NCBI GenBank assembly: GCA_021783515.1
Contig: JAJXTV010000003.1
Coordinates: 1 to 64,000 of the forward strand
Source of the DNA: Nitrospirota bacterium
GTDB lineage: Bacteria > Nitrospirota > Thermodesulfovibrionia > Thermodesulfovibrionales > UBA6898
Direction: 5' to 3'
DNA length: 64,000 bases
Shown: in pieces, positions 31,182 to 39,583 of the stretch
Position numbering within the stretch: position 1 is the first letter of the stretch
Layout: the number at the start of each line of letters is the position of its first letter
Position numbers and translations under genes: made by a program
Notes under the pieces: model-generated
What the model was told of the DNA's origin: nothing
The model's input: the letters and a program-made list of their open reading frames with translations, nothing else
Databases searched by the model: none

Positions 31182-32540
31182 ATGTTTAACCGTAATATTC
31201 ACAAATACCTGCTTGAATGGAAGAACAGGGCGAATCGAAAACCTCTTGTTATTAGGGGCGCTCGCCAGGTCGGTAAGACTTCGGCAGTGCATCATCTCGG
31301 CAGGGAGGCATTTGAAACTTACATATATATCAATCTTGAGCTTAAAGATGACATCGCCCTGTTTTCTCGTATGTATCCGCTCAGGGAACTGCTTCAGCTG
31401 ATCCAGCTCAAATTCAACCAGAAGATTATCCCCGGTTCCACCCTCATTTTTATTGATGAGGTGCAGAACTCTGCCATAGCCATGAACCAGCTGCGTTACT
31501 TCTACGAAGAAATGCCCGATCTTCATGTAGCTGCTGCAGGCTCCCTTCTGGAGGTCAAGATGAAAACAGAGGGGTTTGCCTTTCCGGTCGGCAGGGTGGA
31601 GTATTGCTATATGTATCCAGTGACCTTTGATGAGTTCCTGGCCGCCCTGCAAGAGACAGAGGCTTTGAACTATATATCTGCCATAACCTCTGATTCAGTA
31701 ATCCCTGAAGAGATACACAGCCTCATTATGAAAAAATTCCAGGAATATGTTTTGGTAGGAGGTATGCCTGAAGCCGTTGCCCGGTATGCCGATACCCGGT
31801 CATTTATAGATGTTGACCCTGTATATGAATCACTTCTCACCGGCTTCAGGGATGATGTCTCCAAATATGCAAGCGCTGCCAGGACAAAATATATACAACA
31901 TATCATTGAACATGCTGCTCAGTACGTAGGCCTTCAGGTGAAGTATGAGAAGTTTGGAGAGTCCAACTTTCGAAGCAGGGAGATGAGCGAGGCTTTTGAC
32001 GTAATTGAGAAGGCCATGATAATCAGCAGGGTTCATGCTTCTACGTCAAGGCAGTTACCTTTGATGAGCAATCTGAAGAAAGCGCCAAAACTCCTGCATC
32101 TTGATGTTGGGCTGGTCAACTACCAGCTGGGCATAAGAAATGAAATAGCGACTATTACGGATATCAATGCTGTTTATCATGGCCAGATTAGTGAGCAGAT
32201 CGCCGGCCAGATGCTGTTGTCGTTGAATATCAGGAAGAATGCAAATCTGCATTTCTGGTACCGGCAGCAGAAGGGTGCCACATCTGAGGTGGATTACCTG
32301 ATTGTCATGAATGAGAGGCTCATACCGATTGAGGTTAAATCCGGCAAGACAGGCACGTTGCGCTCATTGCACAATTTCATTGATGAAGGCAATAGTGACT
32401 TTGCGGTCAGGATATATTCCGGAAATATGAAAACCGAAAGGATTACAACGCTGAACAAAAAAAGTTATTCACTCTTTTCAGTTCCCTTTTACCTGCTTTA
32501 TAGAATTGATGAGCTTATAATTGGTAATTGCATAATATAG
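31182..32540 (+). CDS. AAA_14/DUF4143 ATPase
   Basis: 452 residues. The P-loop RGARQVGKTSAVHHLG, Walker B TLIFIDEVQ and YMYPVTFDEFL lie in the AAA_14 domain; the C-terminal DUF4143 domain includes FWYRQQKGATSEVDYLI and PIEVKSGKTG, a restriction-endonuclease-like ExK segment. These single-gene ATPases are very common and often multicopy and mobile; function is unclear. There is no RBS, but TATAAT at 31168-31173 lies 8 nt before the ATG, which suggests a leaderless mRNA. The inverted pair AACATT (31151) / AATGTT (31181) flanks this promoter. Confidence 0.9.
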   Translation: MFNRNIHKYLLEWKNRANRKPLVIRGARQVGKTSAVHHLGREAFETYIYINLELKDDIALFSRMYPLRELLQLIQLKFNQKIIPGSTLIFIDEVQNSAIAMNQLRYFYEEMPDLHVAAAGSLLEVKMKTEGFAFPVGRVEYCYMYPVTFDEFLAALQETEALNYISAITSDSVIPEEIHSLIMKKFQEYVLVGGMPEAVARYADTRSFIDVDPVYESLLTGFRDDVSKYASAARTKYIQHIIEHAAQYVGLQVKYEKFGESNFRSREMSEAFDVIEKAMIISRVHASTSRQLPLMSNLKKAPKLLHLDVGLVNYQLGIRNEIATITDINAVYHGQISEQIAGQMLLSLNIRKNANLHFWYRQQKGATSEVDYLIVMNERLIPIEVKSGKTGTLRSLHNFIDEGNSDFAVRIYSGNMKTERITTLNKKSYSLFSVPFYLLYRIDELIIGNCII

Positions 32541-32773
32541 TGAGCGGCAGCAATAGGGTGCCCGATCATTGAAAAAGTGGCAAAATGGATTGAGATACGG
32601 ATCGCGACAAGGCAGTAATTTCCATGTCGTGAAAATGTCGGAAAAATTATGATAAATAGTGCAAAATTAGGGTAAATTAGGACAATAAAAAGCAAATAAA
32701 ATCAAATAGATAGGGCATTTAACAGCGCTTGGGGTGCGAGTGGTCGCCTGTTCAAATCAGGTCGCCCCGACCA
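32523..32773 (+). repeat. long direct repeat, copy B, ending in tRNA-Pro fragment
   Basis: The second copy of the ~250-bp repeat at 26573-26825, beginning inside the end of the ATPase gene. It carries the same ATGTCG motif pair (about 32625-32642) and the same 51-bp tRNA-Pro 3' half at 32723-32773. Identity again ends exactly at CCA. Confidence 0.85.
32723..32773 (+). other. att-like core: 3' half of tRNA-Pro(GGG), copy B
   Basis: Same 51 bp as 26775-26825: anticodon loop TTGGGGT, T-arm, acceptor CGCCCCG, A, CCA. Marks the right end of the island. Confidence 0.8.
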
Positions 32774-32778
32774 ATAAG

Positions 32779-32822
32779 ACCCCTTGAATCCAAAATAACA
32801 AATGAGATTCAAGGGGTTTTAT
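32779..32822 (+). terminator. terminator after tRNA fragment B
   Basis: ACCCCTTGAATC (32779-32790) pairs with GATTCAAGGGGT (32806-32817), followed by TTTATTTT. The sequence differs from the terminator behind copy A. Confidence 0.8.
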
Positions 32823-32987
32823 TTTGATCCGTAAAAGATTGTTGTCGAAACCGGCGCCGGCAGACGTTGCGAAATACCGGTGTCAGGCGGCCGTAGCTGT
32901 TTATGAAGCGAATTATATCGGGTTTATCTCCCCGATATGGTTGACTTTTCTGGGCATGATAGGTTTTAATATCACTTCGGAGGTGAG

Positions 32988-33308
32988 ATGAAAATGTACG
33001 CAGTAATAGAAACCGGAGGACAACAGCACAGGGTCTCTCCCGGAGATGTGGTAAAAGTGCAGAAAATAGGCGGCTCGGAAAAAGAGATCAGCATCGACAA
33101 AGTCCTGCTGGTGTCGAAAGACGACAAGGTCGAGATCGGCAGTCCCTTTGTCAAAAACGCGGTCGTAAAGGCCGAGGTACAGGGAGAGGGAAGATATCCG
33201 AAGGTGATCGTCTACAAGCAGAAGCCGCGAAAGGGCTACAGGAAACTCAACGGTCACAAGCAGGGATATACGGTCCTGAAAATCAAAGATATCGTCTTCG
33301 GAGGATAA
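32988..33308 (+). CDS. rplU: 50S ribosomal protein L21
   Basis: 106 residues ([16 protein letters not shown]...), full length for L21, binding 23S rRNA with L20. It ends with the usual [16 protein letters not shown] lies 4 nt before the first ATG (32988) and 10 nt before the second (32994), so the true start could be MYAVIE. It forms the conserved rplU-rpmA-obgE order. Confidence 0.97.
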   Translation: MKMYAVIETGGQQHRVSPGDVVKVQKIGGSEKEISIDKVLLVSKDDKVEIGSPFVKNAVVKAEVQGEGRYPKVIVYKQKPRKGYRKLNGHKQGYTVLKIKDIVFGG

Positions 33309-33309
33309 G

Positions 33310-33573
33310 ATGGCACATAAAAAAGGAGTAGGAAGCTCGAGAAACGGGCGGGACAGCAATTCCCAACGGCTCGGAGTCAAAAAATTCGGCGGAGAAAACG
33401 TGAAGGCCGGCAATATTCTTGTACGCCAGAGGGGCACCAAGTTTCATCCCGGGAACAATGTGGGAAAGGGTTCCGATGACACCCTTTTTGCGCTTGTCGA
33501 CGGAGTGGTGAATTTCGAGAGAAAAGACAAGACAAGGATGAAGATAAGCGTCTATCCTGCTGCGGCTGAATAG
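33310..33573 (+). CDS. rpmA: 50S ribosomal protein L27
   Basis: 87 residues. It starts [19 protein letters not shown] and needs no N-terminal cleavage like the Firmicutes form. It contacts tRNA at the peptidyl-transferase centre. One base separates it from rplU; a terminator follows at 33596. Confidence 0.97.
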   Translation: MAHKKGVGSSRNGRDSNSQRLGVKKFGGENVKAGNILVRQRGTKFHPGNNVGKGSDDTLFALVDGVVNFERKDKTRMKISVYPAAAE

Positions 33574-33595
33574 TCAGGACGGACATAGATCTTGG

Positions 33596-33624
33596 AAGGC
33601 AGATCGGACGATCTGCCTTTTTTA
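33596..33624 (+). terminator. Rho-independent terminator of rplU-rpmA
   Basis: An 11-bp perfect stem AAGGCAGATCG / CGATCTGCCTT with a GA loop, followed by TTTTTAT. Confidence 0.9.
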
Positions 33625-33644
33625 TTTGTGGACTCACCTTTGTA

Positions 33645-33870
33645 TACCCTACCGGTGCAAACCGGCGGGGAGAGCGTCCCTCAAATCCCTTCTGGTGCGA
33701 TAGGATTTGAAAGGGCATGGCGTCGAGGATACAGGACTTCACGAAAAGTGACGTCCCGGTCAAGACCTTCGGGCGTGGCTTCCGATGCGATAAGGAATCG
33801 CTACGAAAGGCTTTTCGGGCCACTCACCCTCCGATGGGAGCTCTTTATGAAAATGGGGAGTTAGCATTTT
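33645..33870 (+). other. unexplained foldable spacer between rpmA and obgE
   Basis: About 225 bp after the terminator, without a convincing gene. Visible helices: CCGGT-GCAA-ACCGG with a GNRA tetraloop (33652-33665), GGGA/TCCC just after it, CAAATCC (33682-33688) with GGATTTG (33703-33709), and CCCGGTC...GACC..GGG around 33753-33772. Could be a small RNA, a structured leader or an eroded gene. One open frame crosses it but has no RBS and no protein-like features. Confidence 0.4.
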
Positions 33871-33898
33871 TGCGTTCCACCTGAATGTTTTCCTGTAA

Positions 33899-34915
<1,017 letters not shown>

Positions 34916-34959
34916 CGGAGTCTCCGTAAGAAGCGTCGAGTCGCATCATACTAACCCCT

Positions 34960-35028
34960 CGCCGCCGAATTTCCTCTGAAGGTTGTTTCCACCTGTATGT
35001 TGGAAGTATTGCGGCGGTTCCTTTTTTG
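34960..35028 (+). terminator. probable terminator of obgE
   Basis: CGCCGC (34960-34965) pairs with GCGGCG (35011-35016) and encloses an inner TTTCCA...TGGAA hairpin; TTTTTT follows at 35022. Confidence 0.55.
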
Positions 35029-35073
35029 AGGAATTAGCCTGCGCAATCCCCGCCTGACATGAAAGACTTTCAT

Positions 35074-35102
35074 TTGACAATTCGATATTCTTCATCTATA
35101 TT
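35074..35102 (+). promoter_or_regulatory. sigma-70 promoter of the AOR gene
   Basis: TTGACA (35074-35079), exactly 17 bp, then TATATT (35097-35102). One of the clearest promoters in the window. Confidence 0.75.
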
Positions 35103-35220
35103 TTGAACAAAGGGTTAAGGCGGCGGGTATAAAACTGCCATTCGTGCAGGCGGCAATCCCCTCCTTGGTGGGAGAGAATTTTAGAGGGAAAACAGTTTTT
35201 TCGAACGACGGGAGGAAGGT
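35103..35220 (+). promoter_or_regulatory. ~110-nt leader of the AOR gene, possible regulatory RNA
   Basis: The transcript from the promoter at 35074 would have a long leader. It contains GCC/GGC pairings around 35140-35157 and CTCC-TTGG-TGGGAG followed by AATTTT near 35161-35182, which could act as an attenuator. A link to tungsten or cofactor sensing is speculative; it does not match the Moco riboswitch consensus as I remember it. Confidence 0.35.
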
Positions 35221-36957
35221 ATGGATAAGATTCTGAGAATCGACATGGGGGCCGACGGTGGGCCCAAGACAAGTTCAGTACCTTTGGGCCAGTATGCCGG
35301 CTTTGGGGGCAGGGCCATGACCTCGGCGATAGTGTCGAAGGAGGTGCCGCCGTTATGCCATCCCCTGGGCGCGGAGAACAAGCTGGTCATCGCCCCCGGA
35401 CTCCTGAGCGGGACCGCAAGCGCCATGTCCGGACGAATTTCTGTGGGCGGCAAGAGTCCGCTCACCGGTGGTATTAAGGAGGCAAACTCCGGAGGGCAGC
35501 CTTCCCAGGTGCTGGCCAGGCTGGGATATGCCGCAATTGTGCTTGAAGGGAAGCCGAAGAACGACGACCTTTACAAGGTCTTTATCAACAAGGACGGGGT
35601 AAAGATCTCGGTCGACAACAGTCTTAAGATGCTCCCCAATTATGATCTTGTCGCAAAGATGAAGGCCGAATACGGAGATAAGATCTCCTGCATCTCGATC
35701 GGTCCTGCCGGAGAGATGAGGATGGCTTCCGCAACCGTGGCATTTACGGACATGGAATTGCGGCCTACCCGCCATGCCGGACGCGGCGGCCTGGGCGCGG
35801 TCATGGGCTCAAAGGGTGTCAAGGCCATCGTCCTCGACGATACCGGCATGCCGATGCGCGCCCCGAAAGACCCGGAAAAATTCAAGGCTGCAAACAAGAG
35901 GTTCGTCGACGGCCTGAAGGGTCACGCAGTGACGGGCCAGGGACTTCCGGCGTATGGCACGAATGTGCTGACGAACATTCTCAATGAGGTGGGCGGCTAT
36001 CCGACGTATAACTTCAAACAAGGCCGCTTCGACGGCGCCTCAAAGATCAGCGGTGAGACCCAGGCCGAGACCGAGAAGACGCGCGGGGCGAATCCGACCC
36101 ATGGCTGCCACCGCGGCTGCGTCATCCAGTGCTCCGGCACATATAATGACAAGGACGGCCACTACCTCACTAAACAGCCTGAATACGAAACCGTCTGGGC
36201 CCATGGCGGCAACTGCGGCATCAGCGACCTGGACAAGATAGCGATGATGGATTTTCTCGATGACAATTACGGCATCGACACTATAGAGATGGGTGCAACC
36301 ATTGCCGTTGCAATGGATGCGGGCCTGGCCGAGTTCGGCGATGCTGATGCGGCTATCCAGATGATACATGAGGTCGGCAAAGGCACGCATCTCGGTCGCA
36401 TATTCGGCGGCGGCGCTGCTGCTACCGGTAAGGCCTATGGTGTCGAGAGGGTGCCTGTTGTCAAGGGCCAGGCGATGCCTGCATACGACCCCCGCGCCGT
36501 ACAGGGCATCGGTGTCACCTACGCCACAAGCCCGATGGGCGCAGACCACACGGCGGGATACGCGGTCGCACAGAACGTCCTGAAGGTAGGCGGCGACGTA
36601 AACGCGCTCAAGCCCGAGGGACAGGTCGAGCTTTCGAGAAATCTCCAGATAGCGACCGCTGCGATCGACTCTACCGGAATGTGTCTTTTCATAGCCTTTG
36701 CGGTGCTCGACCAGCCGGACACCTTTCAGGCGCTTCTCGATCTGCTCAATTCCTTCTACGGCATGAATCTGACCGGCGACGGCGTGACCGATCTCGGGAA
36801 AAAGGTGCTTTCGATGGAGCGGGACTTTAATGCACGGGCCGGCTTCACCTCCAAGCAGGACCGTCTGCCGGAGTACTTTAAGTCGGAGAAGTTTGCCCCT
36901 CACAACGTCACCTTCGGGGTGAAGGACGAGGACCTGGACAAGGTCTTCAACTGGTGA
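35221..36957 (+). CDS. aor: aldehyde:ferredoxin oxidoreductase family (tungsten)
   Basis: 578 residues. The N-terminal AOR domain includes IDMGADGG, GLLSGTASAMSGR and SPLTGGIKEANSGG (bis-pterin binding). The [4Fe-4S] site reads GCHRGCVIQC, C-x3-C-x3-C where classical AORs have C-x2-C-x3-C, with a fourth Cys in STGMCLF. Such enzymes oxidise aldehydes or reduce acids with ferredoxin, using a tungsto-bispterin cofactor; substrate range cannot be read here. It is a single gene with its own promoter and a very strong terminator at 36976. RBS GGGAGGAAGG. Confidence 0.92.
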   Translation: MDKILRIDMGADGGPKTSSVPLGQYAGFGGRAMTSAIVSKEVPPLCHPLGAENKLVIAPGLLSGTASAMSGRISVGGKSPLTGGIKEANSGGQPSQVLARLGYAAIVLEGKPKNDDLYKVFINKDGVKISVDNSLKMLPNYDLVAKMKAEYGDKISCISIGPAGEMRMASATVAFTDMELRPTRHAGRGGLGAVMGSKGVKAIVLDDTGMPMRAPKDPEKFKAANKRFVDGLKGHAVTGQGLPAYGTNVLTNILNEVGGYPTYNFKQGRFDGASKISGETQAETEKTRGANPTHGCHRGCVIQCSGTYNDKDGHYLTKQPEYETVWAHGGNCGISDLDKIAMMDFLDDNYGIDTIEMGATIAVAMDAGLAEFGDADAAIQMIHEVGKGTHLGRIFGGGAAATGKAYGVERVPVVKGQAMPAYDPRAVQGIGVTYATSPMGADHTAGYAVAQNVLKVGGDVNALKPEGQVELSRNLQIATAAIDSTGMCLFIAFAVLDQPDTFQALLDLLNSFYGMNLTGDGVTDLGKKVLSMERDFNARAGFTSKQDRLPEYFKSEKFAPHNVTFGVKDEDLDKVFNW

Positions 36958-36975
36958 CCCTGGACCTATGTTTTA

Positions 36976-37010
36976 AAAAAGGGAGGGACCGGCGTCCCTC
37001 CTTTTTTTTA
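36976..37010 (+). terminator. Rho-independent terminator of aor
   Basis: GGGAGGGAC pairs with GTCCCTCC around a CGG loop region, followed by eight or more T residues and preceded by A residues. Confidence 0.92.
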
Positions 37011-37184
37011 TTGACTTGCAGACGCAGGTGAAGATTTTCATCTCTTCTTGAGGGAAGAATGCCATCATTGGAGTAGCGCCCCCGCCTTCGTCACCCCTTC
37101 TTAAGATAAGAGGGGGTAAAGGGGAGTTATGATTCCGAGGAAGGGGAATTTCTTGATGGGTGCCTATTGGATTATAGTACCATA

Positions 37185-37205
37185 GTAATCAGAGAGCCTG
37201 ATTAC
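37185..37205 (+). promoter_or_regulatory. perfect inverted repeat, candidate operator
   Basis: GTAATCA-N7-TGATTAC lies 10 bp before the start of the hypothetical gene at 37216, just after a TATAGT hexamer (37173-37178). Probably binds a repressor of that gene; the regulator is unknown. Confidence 0.5.
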
Positions 37206-37215
37206 TCATACTGAC

Positions 37216-37842
37216 ATGGACATAAAGGATATCGAATCATATCCCCACATCGCGTTTGACATGGACGGGCCGCTCGTCTCGCATTTTTTTCTGCTTCTGC
37301 AGCAGGGGGTGACGATCAGGTCCCGCACCGGCTGCAGCGTGGCCGCGTTTCTCAGGGAAGAAATCGGGGCAGACGGCGAGACGATCGGAAAGATACAATC
37401 AGTCATCCTGGATGGGAGTCCGGTTGATGACCTTGAATCGGCGGTGATAAAAGACGGTTCGGTCCTCGCCCTCTCGGCCGCCATGCCCGGACTAGTCGGC
37501 GCGACGCTCAGGCGGGGAGGTACATACTCCTCTTTCCGCAGTGCGATTACCTACCACGAGACACAGGAAAAGTGTGTGAAGGGAGAGGGTCTTATACAGA
37601 TTAAGATCTTCAATCTCCTTATGGCCGAGTTGGGTCCGGGCCTGTTGAAAAAGGGTGTTGTCATCGGCAGCGAAGATTTCATCCTCTTTACGACCGGGCA
37701 ATCACGGGATTTCTGGAAGGTATGCAGAGGAATCACCCTCGATGGGAAACCCCTGGGCGCCGGGGAATTACCCGATTCAGCACGGTTGTCTGGAAAGGGA
37801 CAGGTTTTTCTTTCGGTATCTTCGGATAAGGCAGGGGCATGA
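37216..37842 (+). CDS. conserved-looking hypothetical protein
   Basis: 208 residues, not recognised. The first ~95 residues alternate beta-like segments with VTIRSRTGCSVAAFLREE and KDGSVLALSAAMPGL..RRGG, which faintly recall a beta-grasp (ThiS/MoaD-like) layout. The second half contains KCVKGEGLIQIKIFNLLM and GSEDFILFTTGQSRDFWKV. There is no signal peptide or membrane segment. No RBS is visible. It lies downstream of aor but behind a terminator, with its own inverted-repeat operator. Confidence 0.6.
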   Translation: MDIKDIESYPHIAFDMDGPLVSHFFLLLQQGVTIRSRTGCSVAAFLREEIGADGETIGKIQSVILDGSPVDDLESAVIKDGSVLALSAAMPGLVGATLRRGGTYSSFRSAITYHETQEKCVKGEGLIQIKIFNLLMAELGPGLLKKGVVIGSEDFILFTTGQSRDFWKVCRGITLDGKPLGAGELPDSARLSGKGQVFLSVSSDKAGA

Positions 37843-37920
37843 TATCCGGGTGTCTGCTTTAACTGTGAAACGATAAGGCGGTCTCTGTTTATCACTCCTC
37901 TCTATAAAGACGGATGCGGC

Positions 37921-38817
37921 TTGCAGATGCATGAAAAAGAGAGATCGCAAGGCGACGAATTGCGGGCAGCAGGAAGAATCAAAAAGAAAGACCCTATTGG
38001 CTCCCTCCGGTTCATGGAGGACTGCGCTCTCTTTACGGATGTAAGTGTCAACCCTGCTCGCAAGCTTGGCATTGGGGCCTGTCTTGTCGTCCCTGCTTCC
38101 TTTCTCGACGCCCTTCTCCCGGGACTCGAAAAAAGCGAGATCGCGAGCCGGATAACCCTGCGGAGATTTGAAGCTACGTCATCTACCAAGCTCGAACTCG
38201 AGACAGTCTTGTGGGCACTGGGGAAACATCGGAAACGGTCAAGGGGGAAGCTGAAACTCTATACCGATTCCCAGTGTATCTCGGGTCTTCTGAAGAGAAG
38301 ACCCGCTCTTCTGGCCGGAGACTTCCTTTCCCGGACAACGAACCTCCCGCTGAGAAATGCTTCTTTGTATCGCAGATTCTATGCAATCAGCGACGAACTT
38401 GCTTTTGAGGTAATAAAAGTAGACGGCCATCCCGGGGCCGGTGTCCGGGACAACGTCTCCCGTATTTTTTCGATTGTGGACCGGGAAGCAAGGAGGGCAT
38501 TGAAACTCTGGATGAAAGAGTTCAGGGGAGACCCTGCGGATGCCGGGAATGGGCCGAGTGGGGGAAAATGGTGCGTCTATGTGCTGAATTGCCGGAATGG
38601 TTCTCTCTACACCGGCATTACCAATGATCTCGCGCGGAGGCTTAAGCAGCATGAGCGGGGAAAGGGCAGCAAATATGTGAGGTCCCAAAGGCCGTTTGAA
38701 CTCGTCAAGACAATATCCTGCAAAGATGCAGGAGAAGCAAGAAGACTGGAGTACGATCTAAAGAGGCTCACGAGGAAAGAAAAGATCGCGGCCCTCTGCC
38801 TGGGGATTGACCCATAA
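37921..38817 (+). CDS. RNase H-like domain fused to GIY-YIG nuclease domain
   Basis: 298 residues. Residues ~30-200 look like an RNase H fold: CALFTDVSVNP (first Asp), STKLELETVLWAL (Glu), LKLYTDSQCISGLL (Asp) and IVDREARRAL (last Asp). Residues ~215-298 are a GIY-YIG domain of the UPF0213 type: WCVYVLNCRNGSLYTGITN, DLARRLKQHERGKGSKYV, then ARRLEYDLKRLTRKEK. Two nuclease folds in one chain suggests action on RNA-DNA hybrids or branched/damaged DNA (inference). The in-frame ATG at 37927 is an alternative start. Transcribed away from the next genes. Confidence 0.75.
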   Translation: MQMHEKERSQGDELRAAGRIKKKDPIGSLRFMEDCALFTDVSVNPARKLGIGACLVVPASFLDALLPGLEKSEIASRITLRRFEATSSTKLELETVLWALGKHRKRSRGKLKLYTDSQCISGLLKRRPALLAGDFLSRTTNLPLRNASLYRRFYAISDELAFEVIKVDGHPGAGVRDNVSRIFSIVDREARRALKLWMKEFRGDPADAGNGPSGGKWCVYVLNCRNGSLYTGITNDLARRLKQHERGKGSKYVRSQRPFELVKTISCKDAGEARRLEYDLKRLTRKEKIAALCLGIDP

Positions 38818-38860
38818 AGTAACAGGGAATAAAAAGGGGGGCAATCGCACAGAAATTAGT

Positions 38861-39028
38861 CTATAACCAATCAGCTACCTTATAGCCAACCCAAATACCA
38901 ATAATGCCTCCAACGGCACCAAAGAACATGGAAGACAGGGAAAACGCACTGGCACCCCAAATCGAAGGAATATAGCTGCCGGCGAATGACCCCACCATCA
39001 TACCTAACATGATCCATTTCTTTGTCAT
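38861..39028 (-). CDS. small conserved-type membrane protein (55 aa)
   Basis: Frame from ATG 39028 to TAG 38861: MTKKWIMLGMMVGSFAGSY, then a second helix with a glycine pattern (FFGAVGGIIGIWVGYKV). Two membrane segments. Small proteins of this look are widespread but of unknown function. The RBS is weak (AAGAAA). Confidence 0.6.
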   Translation of the reverse strand: MTKKWIMLGMMVGSFAGSYIPSIWGASAFSLSSMFFGAVGGIIGIWVGYKVADWL

Positions 39029-39109
39029 AGATATTTCTTAGCATACTTCCGGAAAGTGAATAAATGATGAAGTAAGGACAGACGGGAGAAGAACTGCCGA
39101 TGTCGATTC

Positions 39110-39262
39110 CTATTGTTCAGGCGAATTGAGCGGATGTTCCTGACTGATCTGACTTGTCTCGCCTGCAAAGGCATGCACCCATGATTTCCATTCATAGCCC
39201 GCACACATGCCCGCGTCTTCTGTCGGGGGACTGCATGAAGCAGGTGTGACCTGCACTGTCAA
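39110..39262 (-). CDS. possible 50-aa ORF coupled to moaD
   Basis: TTG at 39262 overlaps the moaD stop (TTGA). The frame reads TVQVTPASCSPPTEDAGMC, then AGYEWKSWVHAFAGE, and stops at 39110. Residue use is protein-like but I know no family, and an unusual start codon is needed. Tentative. Confidence 0.3.
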   Translation of the reverse strand: MTVQVTPASCSPPTEDAGMCAGYEWKSWVHAFAGETSQISQEHPLNSPEQ

Positions 39263-39507
39263 CGGCCGAAAGGTCGAAGGCGCTCTCCGCCGGCGATGGG
39301 AGGGAAGAGGGCCAGCTCGTCGCCGTCTTTTAAATGGTGTTTTGGGGGTCTGTGTTCCCCATTAACGATCTTCAGGAGAGGGATCTCTTTCGGGAGAGCA
39401 AGCAAATGTACTGCCTCTTCGACCGTCGCTTCGTCGGGCAGCTCGACTATCTGCTCATCCGGTCCGAATTTCCTCAGCGACGCAAAAAGTTTCACTTTTA
39501 CTTTCAT
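39259..39507 (-). CDS. moaD: MoaD-like ubiquitin-fold sulfur carrier with C-terminal extension
   Basis: 82 residues: MKVKVKLFASLRKFG, HHLKDGDELALFPPIAGG and then eight extra residues, ERLRPFGR. MoaD needs a terminal Gly-Gly, so the extension should be trimmed before use, or the protein serves a variant pathway such as tungstopterin synthesis for the AOR encoded at 35221. There is no clear Shine-Dalgarno; TATAAT lies 6 nt before the ATG (minus strand, 39514-39519), so it may be leaderless. Divergent from the MFS gene. Confidence 0.85.
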   Translation of the reverse strand: MKVKVKLFASLRKFGPDEQIVELPDEATVEEAVHLLALPKEIPLLKIVNGEHRPPKHHLKDGDELALFPPIAGGERLRPFGR

Positions 39508-39583
39508 GTCCCAATTATAGCAGACAGCCCGCGCCGCGTCCCGTGGAGGTTTACATTGTCATGGCGGCCGGGAATATTTTACA

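Noticed and set aside
33592-33864. 90-codon frame between rpmA and obgE as a gene
   Set aside because: It starts inside the terminator and lacks an RBS and protein-like composition; the DNA is better viewed as structured spacer.
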